This document shows positions 6,474-12,471 of a DNA stretch of 12,471 nt, piece after piece. This stretch comes from Candidatus Bathyarchaeota archaeon (GTDB lineage: Archaea; Thermoproteota; Bathyarchaeia; EX4484-135): assembly GCA_011040545.1 (NCBI GenBank), contig DQYM01000178.1:1-12471 (forward strand). Reading direction: 5' to 3'. The position numbers and the translations under genes were made by a program. Below the pieces are notes generated by a model, which did no database searches, had not been told where the DNA came from, and saw nothing but the letters and a program-made list of their open reading frames with translations. Position 1 is the first letter of the stretch. Each line of letters opens with the position of its first letter.

Positions 6474-7742
6474 TTACTCGTAGATAGGCGTGGTCCAGAT
6501 TATGGTATCCGTAGCATAGACCCACTTGCCCACGAACTCCCACTCATAGGTTTCTGGTGAGGTCTCTACGATAGCACAGAGGTCGTAGTCCGAGGCCTCC
6601 TTATCGCCAGCTGGGTTCATCTTCATCCAGCCAGTAGCACCAAAGTAGTTCTCAGCTATCTTGGGTAGCACCTCCTTTACCTTATCTGGATCGTAGGCAC
6701 CTACGTGCATTATGCTGTGGACTATAAGCCAAACGGCATCGTACAGTGGGTAGGCATAGGCATCTGGCTCCTCACCGACCTCATGGTATATGTAGCTTCT
6801 AACGTGCTCAAACTTCGGGGACTTAGTTGGGGCGAAGACCGTGCAGACCATGCCAGTATCCAGCACGAAGTCCACGACAGCGGGGTCTAGGAGCTCGGTG
6901 CACATGACGAAGCCATCACAGCCAAACCACTTCACCTGCCTAAGGGCATCGTAGTCCTTTGCTGACTGGACTATGGTAGCTATCTCACCAAAGCTTATGG
7001 CTAGCACGCCTACTTTCTCAGCCCCGTAGGCTGAGATAGCAGCACTTACCTGGTCGTTCAGCGTGCTGACCTCTAGGCTATAATCTGGCTTCTCAGTGTA
7101 GGGTATAGTGGCATAGACTGTCCCGCCAAATGCATCGCTAACAGCATCCTTTAGGCCCCTGCCCCAATCATCATCCCTGTAGAGGATGATCAGCTGGTCA
7201 ACACCAACGTCCTCGATCATGCTAGCTATGGCTGGCCCCTGGGCAGCATCATTTGGACAGGCCCTGAATACGAAGTCGCCTGGCACGGCAAGGCTTATGG
7301 CCGTTGAGGCATGGGAGATGACCAGCAGGTGGTTTGAATCACAGTACTCCTTTATGGCGCTTAGCTCAGCACTTGACGTAGGGCCAACGAAGAATAGCAC
7401 GCCATCAGCGTGTAGGGCCTTTACCTTATCTAGGCAGACGCTTGGGTTGCTCTCTATATCTTCAATAACGATGTCTATGGTGAAGCCAGCACCTATGTCC
7501 TCTAGCCACGAGTTTATATCGCTCTCGGCTAGCTCAAGGGCAGCCCTATACATTGGCCCCCAAGGGGCCAGGTCGCCCGTTAGCTCAATTAAGCCACCTA
7601 TTTTTAGCGTCCCAGAGAGGCCAGGGGCGCCAGGGGCACCAGGCCCTGGAGCCATGATGGTGCCAATGCCATAGCCAATGCCTATGCCAGCTAGGAGGCA
7701 GATGATCGCTATAATGATAGCAACGGCACCCTTAACCTCCAT
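6474..7742 (-). CDS. livK: Membrane-anchored substrate-binding protein of a Liv-type ABC importer, LivK-like
   Basis: Captures the ligand outside the cell for the LivHMGF importer. 422 residues from ATG 7742. Residues about 6-28 form one hydrophobic segment (VAIIIAIICLLAGIGIG) and act as an anchor; the Cys is not in a clear lipobox. A low-complexity APGPGAPGAPG linker (31-41) follows, then a type I periplasmic-binding fold starting LKIGGLIELTGDLAPWG. GPTSSAE (120-126) and SHASTAIS (143-150) match the positions where family members hold ligand carboxyl and amino groups, so an amino-acid-like or betaine-like ligand is plausible. Start: GGTGA lies just before ATG 7742. A TTG at 7775 would extend the frame by 11 residues into the TATA box and is unlikely. 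The divergent permease genes lie on the other strand, so the importer is split into two facing units. Confidence 0.92.
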   Translation of the reverse strand: MEVKGAVAIIIAIICLLAGIGIGYGIGTIMAPGPGAPGAPGLSGTLKIGGLIELTGDLAPWGPMYRAALELAESDINSWLEDIGAGFTIDIVIEDIESNPSVCLDKVKALHADGVLFFVGPTSSAELSAIKEYCDSNHLLVISHASTAISLAVPGDFVFRACPNDAAQGPAIASMIEDVGVDQLIILYRDDDWGRGLKDAVSDAFGGTVYATIPYTEKPDYSLEVSTLNDQVSAAISAYGAEKVGVLAISFGEIATIVQSAKDYDALRQVKWFGCDGFVMCTELLDPAVVDFVLDTGMVCTVFAPTKSPKFEHVRSYIYHEVGEEPDAYAYPLYDAVWLIVHSIMHVGAYDPDKVKEVLPKIAENYFGATGWMKMNPAGDKEASDYDLCAIVETSPETYEWEFVGKWVYATDTIIWTTPIYE

Positions 7743-7775
7743 GCCCTTCACCAGGTTGGGCAGGGGAATGCCCAA

Positions 7776-7786
7776 TTATTTAAAGC
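7776..7786 (-). promoter_or_regulatory. TATA box for livK
   Basis: Minus strand reads GCTTTAAATAA (7786-7776). A start about 25 bases on falls near 7755, leaving a short leader with GGTGA before the ATG at 7742. This spacing is what favours ATG 7742 over the upstream TTG. Confidence 0.55.
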
Positions 7787-7907
7787 TTTCTAGAAGGCGC
7801 TGTTGCTGGGCTCCTAAGATGCACTGACCACCTTATTACCTATGGACATGGATGATCTACTGGAGATGGGCTAGACGGGCCTTAAGCAGCTCGAGGAGCC
7901 ATGAACA

Positions 7908-7917
7908 CTTAAATAGG
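7908..7917 (+). promoter_or_regulatory. TATA box for the livH-livM-RACo unit
   Basis: CTTAAATAGG at 7908-7917 is TATA-like, about 36 bases before the livH ATG. A start near 7938 would give a leader of about ten bases. The 7776-7948 region therefore looks like a divergent promoter region serving livK on one side and livH on the other. Nothing coding was found in it. Confidence 0.5.
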
Positions 7918-7948
7918 CTGTTCTTTTCCCACGGGGCTGGGGAAGGCC

Positions 7949-8920
7949 ATGTGGATGCTGCTGAGAGATGCCATCACCTACGCCTGTATGCTCATACTAC
8001 TTAGCACAGGCCTAACGCTTACGTACATCACAACCAAGGTACCTAACTTTGCTCATGGTGAGATAGCCGTGATAGGGCTCTTCGTGGCCTTCACGTTCCT
8101 TAAGATATTTGGCCTCAACCCCTACCTAGCCATGCCAGCTGCCTTCGCTCTAAGCGCCCTCACTGCCCTAGGCCTCTACAAGCTGGTGCTAAAGCCACTA
8201 ATGAAGAGGGGGGCCACGCTTGACCACCTCATGATAGCTACACTTGGCTACGACATACTCATCTTCGCCATCCTAAATGTATACGCTGATGTCCTAACGA
8301 AGGTATACAAGGTGAAGACAAGGGGCTTCATGCCATTCAGACCCTATGACTTCACGGTGCTGGATCAGCCAGGCATATTCCTAGTATCCGTGGTGGCAGT
8401 TGTCGTGCTAATGGTAACCCTCCACCTACTCCTCACCAGGACGAGGTTTGGCATAGCCATGAGGGCAACAATAGAGAACCCGAACTTAGCTAGCGTCTGT
8501 GGCGTGAACACCGAGCTCGTTTACACGATATCCTGGATCCTAGCTGGTGGCCTGGCTGGGATAGCTGGCGTCCTCCTGCCCTTCTACTTCAGGGGTAGCC
8601 CCTGCCTTGGCTTCGTGCTTATAGTACCCGTCTTCACCGCCAGCATAGTCGGTGGCTTCTACAGCATATATGGAGCCATGCTAGGTGGTGCCATAGCTGG
8701 CCTATCGGAGTACTTAATAACATATGCTATTGCATCAGCCGTTGGCCCCTGGTTCCTAAGCTACAGGGTAGCCGTTCCACTGATAATGCTAGCCATAACG
8801 CTCTTAATAGCTCCTGAGGGCCTGACTGGCATTAACTGGCGGAGGGCAGGTAGCCTGCTCAAGCAGAAGCTATCTGGCCTTTGGCTCCGCCTTGCCTCCC
8901 TAGGGGGCGTGAAGGCATGA
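7949..8920 (+). CDS. livH: Branched-chain-amino-acid-type ABC transporter permease, LivH-like
   Basis: Membrane subunit of the importer. 323 residues, slightly longer than typical LivH, with about eight hydrophobic segments. Family marks: the VPNFAHGEIAVIG block (31-43) after the first segment, RTRFGIAMRATIENPNLASVCGVN in the cytoplasmic loop that contacts the ATPase, and the glycine-rich GGFYSIYGAMLGGAIAGL stretch. The C-terminus ends in a basic, amphipathic tail (WRRAGSLLKQKLSGLWLRLASL). Start: ATG 7949 follows GGGGAAGG; an ATG at 7955 is a possible alternative. The gene opens the plus-strand unit and overlaps livM by four bases (ATGA), which implies coupled translation. Confidence 0.92.
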   Translation: MWMLLRDAITYACMLILLSTGLTLTYITTKVPNFAHGEIAVIGLFVAFTFLKIFGLNPYLAMPAAFALSALTALGLYKLVLKPLMKRGATLDHLMIATLGYDILIFAILNVYADVLTKVYKVKTRGFMPFRPYDFTVLDQPGIFLVSVVAVVVLMVTLHLLLTRTRFGIAMRATIENPNLASVCGVNTELVYTISWILAGGLAGIAGVLLPFYFRGSPCLGFVLIVPVFTASIVGGFYSIYGAMLGGAIAGLSEYLITYAIASAVGPWFLSYRVAVPLIMLAITLLIAPEGLTGINWRRAGSLLKQKLSGLWLRLASLGGVKA

Positions 8921-10002
8921 TACTCTTACCACCCCTCCTGCTATTCATAATGGATACGATAGCCATGATAGCTATCTACCTCATAACAACTCTCAGCCTG
9001 AACATCCAGTACGGCTACACTGGCATAGCCGACTTCGGCAAGTCAGCTGGTGTAGCCGTTGGTGCCTACGTGGTGGGTGCCATACCAGGTAGGGTGCTCA
9101 TGGCCTTTCTGGCCATAGAGGGCGATTACATCAAGGATAACACGCCCATAGTTAGTGCTATAAACTCGGTCCTAAGTGTTGATGTAGCCCTGGCCATAGG
9201 GACGCTCATGCTTGGCCTAGCGCTAGCAGCTGGCCTTGGTGCCCTATTTGGCTACGTGGCCTCGTACCCTGTCGCTAGGCTTAAAGGTGAGTACCTAGCC
9301 ATATTCATGTTGGCCATATCTGAGGCCATGCGTTATATTTTCAACTACTACACGCCCGTCGTAGGTGGCCCCTACGGCGTTACCGTACCAGATCCATTTA
9401 AGTTCATTACCAGCGCCTACGGTGGCCAGCTAAGGCTCATCTTTGCATCAGTGGTCATACTAATTATATCAATAGGCATGTTCTACTACGCAGAGCGCCT
9501 TGCTAGATCCCCACTTGGCCGAACATTAAGGGCCATAAGGGATTGTGATGTAGCAGCCGAGGTCCTCGGTAAGGATGTAGCTAGCTACAGGATGAAGATA
9601 ATGGTGCTTAGCTCTGCTATGGCTGCTATAGCAGGTGCCCTCTACGCTTTCTACACGCTTTACGTAGCTGCCATAGCCTACGATAGGGTAACGTGGACCT
9701 TCTGGCCCTGGACTATACTCATACTAGGTGGCATGGCCAATAACGTAGGCGTGGTCATCGGTACCATCCTGTTCGTAGTTGTAACAAGGCTCATAATAAT
9801 ATTCAAGCGCTCACTTGAGCCCATACTGCCATTTGATGTAATCTGGCTTGAATATATACTATTCGGCCTCATGCTCATCCTCGTGCTGATGTTCAGGCCA
9901 GAGGGCATACTGCCTGAGAAGCCAACTAAGACCATAGAGTTTGAGAAGATCAAGGAGCGTAGGGCCAGAAAGGGAAGAAGTCATGGTAAGGCTAGCAGTT
10001 GA
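8917..10002 (+). CDS. livM: Branched-chain-amino-acid-type ABC transporter permease, LivM-like
   Basis: Second membrane subunit. 361 residues from ATG 8917, whose ATGA overlaps the livH stop; an upstream TTG at 8881 was rejected because it lies inside livH. Family marks: LNIQYGYTGIADFGKSAGVAVGAY (28-51), where LivM usually has a Gly-His pair and this protein has Gly-Lys; SPLGRTLRAIRDCDVAAEVLG in the ATPase-contact loop; and the RPEGI ending typical of the family. A long polar loop (about 65-85) and a basic C-terminal tail rich in Lys, Arg and Glu follow the last membrane segment. The last 20 bases overlap the start of the RACo gene, so transporter and corrinoid activator are in one transcript. 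Confidence 0.92.
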   Translation: MILLPPLLLFIMDTIAMIAIYLITTLSLNIQYGYTGIADFGKSAGVAVGAYVVGAIPGRVLMAFLAIEGDYIKDNTPIVSAINSVLSVDVALAIGTLMLGLALAAGLGALFGYVASYPVARLKGEYLAIFMLAISEAMRYIFNYYTPVVGGPYGVTVPDPFKFITSAYGGQLRLIFASVVILIISIGMFYYAERLARSPLGRTLRAIRDCDVAAEVLGKDVASYRMKIMVLSSAMAAIAGALYAFYTLYVAAIAYDRVTWTFWPWTILILGGMANNVGVVIGTILFVVVTRLIIIFKRSLEPILPFDVIWLEYILFGLMLILVLMFRPEGILPEKPTKTIEFEKIKERRARKGRSHGKASS

Positions 10003-11770
10003 GGTCAGGCGAGGCGATAGGCTGCTAGAGAAGCTAGCCAACCTAGGCCATGTATTTCCCTCCAACTGTGGTGGCAGGGGTCTATGCGGTAGATGTAGGA
10101 TCCTAGTGCTAGAAGGTCGTGAGCTCCTCTCTAGGCCTACTAAGCAGGAGCTAGCCTTGCTCTCAAGGGAAGAGCTAAGCGGTGGCTGGAGGCTTGCCTG
10201 CCAGGCCATAGCACTATCAAGTGGCTCGCTAGTGCTTGAGCTCCCCTACCTAACTTATAGGCTAGTCGTAGAAGGCGTGGAGGGGCCCGTAGAGCTCTCA
10301 CCTGCTGTAGTAGGACGGCAGCTAGTAATTGAGAAGCCTAGCCTAGCCGACCTAAGGGCTGATGAAGAGAGGATCTTAAGCAGCTTGGGGGCTAACAGCA
10401 TGGATATTGAATTACTCAGGGAGCTACCTAGCTTGCTAAGGCACGGGCCTAGTAGGGCTGAGGCCATCGTGAGGGGAGGGGAGGTACTAGATATTAGGCC
10501 ACCTGGAAGGCCACTGCTTGGCATGGCCATAGATATAGGGACAACGAAGATAGCTGCCTATCTAGTTGACCTGAGGGTGGGAAAGCTGCTATCTACCAGC
10601 AGTGATATAAATCCGCAAGTTGCCTTTGGTGAAGATATAATGTCCCGTATAGCATTCTCTATGGAGGGGCCTGATAAGCTCATTAAGCTTTCAACAGTAC
10701 TTAGGGATGGCATAAACAAGCTCGTACGTGAGGCCTGTAGCTTAGCTGGGGCTTCACCTAACGATGTATACGAGCTCGTCTTAGTCGGTAACACCGTGAT
10801 GCACCACTCCCTCCTTGGCATATCCTTGAGGGGGCTTGGGCTAGCACCATATACGCCAGCTACTACTAGGCCACTCCAGGTTAAGGCCAGGGACCTTGGC
10901 CTTGAGGCTGGCAGGGGCGCTTATGCCTACTTGCCACCGCCCATAGCTGGCTTCGTAGGCTCGGATGCCCTTGCCGATCTAGTGGCCAGTGGCATGTACG
11001 AGCTAGGTGGCACCTGCATGTTGATAGATATAGGGACCAATACCGAGATATTGCTTAAGAGCGGGGATGCCTTCTGGGCCTGCTCCTGTGCCTCAGGGCC
11101 TGCCTTTGAGGGCTGGAGGATAAGCTGTGGGTCTAGGGCCGTGAGGGGAGCCATAGATAGCGTTAGGATTGAGCCAGGCACGTATGAAGTAGCCTACACG
11201 ACCATAGGGGGAGCTAAGCCCATAGGAATCTGTGGCTCAGGCCTCATAGATGCAGTAGCCGAGTTCTACCGTGCTGGCATCCTTGATGCCTCTGGCAGGA
11301 TGCGTGAGGTAGGCACCCCTAGGTTGAGGAGGAGACAGGGGGTCCTTGAGTTCGTATTAGCTTGGGCAAGCGAGGCTGGGGCAGGGCACGATATAGTGAT
11401 AACGCAGAAGGACATAAGAGAGATACAGCTTGCTAAGGCTGCTATAAGGGCTGGCTCCAGGGTCCTCATGGAGAAGGCTGGCGTAGGGCCTGAGGACATA
11501 GACATGTTGTTCATAGCAGGTGCCTTTGGCTCCTCGCTCAACCTAGCAAGTGCAATGGCCATAGGCATGTGCCCAAGCGTCCCCTTATCCCGTGTTAGGT
11601 TCCTTGGGAACTCAGCGGGGGCAGGTGCTAGAATGATGCTTAAGAACGTTGGGCTCAGGAGGAAAGCAGAGGAGCTAGCTAAACACATCAAGTTCGTTGA
11701 GCTAGCAGTTGAAAAAGAATTTAGGGAGGAGTTCCTAAGGGCACTCTCCTTTCCAAGCCTAGGTGCCTAG
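9983..11770 (+). CDS. RACo-type ATP-dependent reductive activator of corrinoid proteins (2Fe-2S ferredoxin domain plus ASKHA domain)
   Basis: Reactivates corrinoid proteins by using ATP to drive reduction of Co(II) to Co(I). 595 residues from ATG 9983. A plant-type [2Fe-2S] domain is at the N-terminus with Cys29, Cys35, Cys38 and Cys73 (C-x5-C-x2-C-x34-C). After a linker (about 90-178) comes an ASKHA-fold ATPase region: DIGTTK (184-189), LVGNTVMHH (267-275), DIGTNTE (349-355), CASGPAFEG (369-377), GICGSGLID (415-423), IAGAFGS (511-517) and GNSAGAGAR (542-550). The architecture matches RACo rather than methanogen RamA, which carries C-terminal [4Fe-4S] clusters instead. Start: ATG 9983 lies inside the end of livM; an upstream GTG/TTG-type extension to 9941 adds nothing family-like. 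It is cotranscribed with the permeases and faces mtrH. The likely client is the corrinoid protein encoded at 2765-3445. Confidence 0.93.
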   Translation: MVRLAVEVRRGDRLLEKLANLGHVFPSNCGGRGLCGRCRILVLEGRELLSRPTKQELALLSREELSGGWRLACQAIALSSGSLVLELPYLTYRLVVEGVEGPVELSPAVVGRQLVIEKPSLADLRADEERILSSLGANSMDIELLRELPSLLRHGPSRAEAIVRGGEVLDIRPPGRPLLGMAIDIGTTKIAAYLVDLRVGKLLSTSSDINPQVAFGEDIMSRIAFSMEGPDKLIKLSTVLRDGINKLVREACSLAGASPNDVYELVLVGNTVMHHSLLGISLRGLGLAPYTPATTRPLQVKARDLGLEAGRGAYAYLPPPIAGFVGSDALADLVASGMYELGGTCMLIDIGTNTEILLKSGDAFWACSCASGPAFEGWRISCGSRAVRGAIDSVRIEPGTYEVAYTTIGGAKPIGICGSGLIDAVAEFYRAGILDASGRMREVGTPRLRRRQGVLEFVLAWASEAGAGHDIVITQKDIREIQLAKAAIRAGSRVLMEKAGVGPEDIDMLFIAGAFGSSLNLASAMAIGMCPSVPLSRVRFLGNSAGAGARMMLKNVGLRRKAEELAKHIKFVELAVEKEFREEFLRALSFPSLGA

Positions 11771-11781
11771 GGCCTCTAGGC
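11765..11781. terminator. 6-bp inverted repeat across the RACo/mtrH convergent stops
   Basis: GCCTAG (11765-11770) and CTAGGC (11776-11781) flank a 5-base loop that is exactly the gap between the two genes. Both stop codons (TAG on each strand) lie in the arms. It could be a shared bidirectional terminator. There is no strong T-run on either side, so support is moderate. Confidence 0.35.
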
Positions 11782-12471
11782 TATCTTATACAATGGGTGA
11801 TCTTTACCTATCTTTATGCCCTCCTCCCTCAGCAGGAAGCCCAAGGCTGCATCTACCATTGCAACAGCTGGGAAGATGTACTTAGCTGCTTCAATTGGCC
11901 CGTAGAGTAGGAAGTCAGCACCAACAGCAGCAGCTAGCACGTTTGCACCAGCCATGCAGGGCTTAACAGCATCCTTCCCCATCTTGGTCTTCAGGCCACG
12001 CCAGGTATCTATGGCGTTGTGGGGGGAGCAACCAATAGGCCACTCTACTTCCTCCCTTAGCTTCAGCAGTGCCTTACAGGCCATGCCAAGGCTAGGTATA
12101 TCCATAACGCAAGTATCTATCAGTGGCTTCTCTATGCCATTTGCAAGTGCTACATCAAGTAGCTCCCTAACTGCCTTTACCCTACCAGCTGTGCTGAACT
12201 CCCTCATGTTAAGAGCTAGCAGGATGGCGCTCCTAAGGCCGATCTCCCTTATGCTCTCAATCTCCTCTCTTGCAAAGCCTGGTGAAAGCGAGTTGTAAAT
12301 GATCCTATCTAGTAGGCCAACCTCAGCAGCATGCTTTAGGCCAGCTAGCCTTACCTTGGCCGTTGTCCCATCTATCAATATGGGCCTATCCGTCCTATCG
12401 GCCACGAAGTCAAGGAACCTCACCATGGCCCTAGGGCTCGATGCTAGCACATCAACCATGCATGGGTTGCC
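11776..12471 (-). CDS. mtrH: MtrH-family methyltransferase (tetrahydropterin/corrinoid), 5' end beyond the window
   Basis: Moves a methyl group between a corrinoid protein and a tetrahydropterin (H4MPT or H4F). 231 residues are visible; the frame stays open to the window edge, where it reads GNPCMVDV, a conserved MtrH segment, so the ATG at 12459 is internal and about 60-80 residues are missing. Seen: IDGTTAKVRLAGLKHAAEVG, DRIIYNSLSPG, LLALNM, DTCVMDIPSLGMA, GCSPHNAIDTWRGL, and a C-terminal hydrophobic ADFLLYGPIEAA segment. In methanogens MtrH is a subunit of the Mtr complex, with its other subunits encoded alongside. None is visible here, as in MtgA-like stand-alone proteins that pair with MtgB and MtgC. 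It likely accepts methyl groups from the local corrinoid protein. Convergent with RACo, with a five-base gap. Confidence 0.92.
   Translation of the reverse strand, partial: GNPCMVDVLASSPRAMVRFLDFVADRTDRPILIDGTTAKVRLAGLKHAAEVGLLDRIIYNSLSPGFAREEIESIREIGLRSAILLALNMREFSTAGRVKAVRELLDVALANGIEKPLIDTCVMDIPSLGMACKALLKLREEVEWPIGCSPHNAIDTWRGLKTKMGKDAVKPCMAGANVLAAAVGADFLLYGPIEAAKYIFPAVAMVDAALGFLLREEGIKIGKDHPLYKIA

Noticed and set aside
6427..6543. Extended N-terminus of LivG overlapping the end of livK.
   Set aside because: The extra 39 residues have no family similarity and would span the TATA box and dyad; ATG 6426 has a strong ribosome binding site.
7809..7900. Distant inverted copies GGCTCCT (7809-7815) and AGGAGCC (7894-7900) in the divergent promoter region.
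   Set aside because: A 7-base match separated by 78 bases is expected by chance in a gap of this size.
7842..7904. Short frame beginning MDMDDLLEMG, an in-frame TAG, then TGLKQLEEP before TGA, between livK and livH; it could suggest an amber-read (pyrrolysine) micro-gene.
   Set aside because: Only about 20 codons, no ribosome binding site, it lies before the livH TATA box, and TAG is used as an ordinary stop by the RACo and mtrH genes in this window.

Overview
The window looks like a chromosomal segment from an anaerobic, probably thermophilic archaeon of the TACK (Thermoproteota-like) lineage. Support comes from an archaeal elongation factor 1-alpha carrying the long GEFEAG...GQTREH insertion typical of crenarchaeal/eocyte EF-1A, from archaeal TATA-box spacing upstream of several genes, from GGTGG/GAGGTG ribosome binding sites, and from heavy AGG (Arg) and ATA (Ile) codon use. 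I cannot name the genus or phylum. Anaerobic TACK-related lineages with corrinoid methyltransferases are the best guess.

Layout. (1) 1-966 (+) is the 3' part of a 3-hydroxyacyl-CoA dehydrogenase with two C-terminal domains and no crotonase fusion. (2) 1181-2500 (-) is EF-1A. (3) 2765-4910 (+) is a two-gene unit: a corrinoid (B12-binding) protein, then, one base after its stop codon, an MttB-superfamily methyltransferase with no amber codon. (4) 4921-7742 (-) carries the two ATPases and the anchored binding protein of a branched-chain-amino-acid (Liv/HAAT) type ABC importer, ordered livK-livG-livF in transcription. (5) 7949-11770 (+) carries the two Liv permeases and, overlapping the second, a RACo-type ferredoxin/ASKHA ATP-dependent reductive activator of corrinoid proteins. 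(6) 11776-12471 (-) is an MtrH-family methyltransferase cut by the window end.

How the genes could work together (inference). The importer brings in a methylated, probably betaine-like or amino-acid-like compound. The non-pyrrolysine MttB homologue moves its methyl group to Co(I) of the corrinoid protein. The MtrH homologue passes it to a tetrahydropterin (H4MPT- or H4F-type). RACo re-reduces Co(II) that forms by accidental oxidation. No methylcobamide:coenzyme M methyltransferase (MtaA/MtbA type) is visible, so the local gene set favours delivery of methyl groups to the C1-pterin pathway rather than direct methanogenesis. The co-location of a dedicated Liv-type importer, the MttB/corrinoid pair, RACo and MtrH, with RACo physically overlapping the permease gene, is the most interesting aspect of the window.

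Intergenic space is small. The three largest gaps (967-1180, 2501-2764, 7743-7948) hold promoter-like TATA boxes, T-runs and short inverted repeats. I see no tRNA, rRNA, CRISPR array, transposase or insertion sequence.
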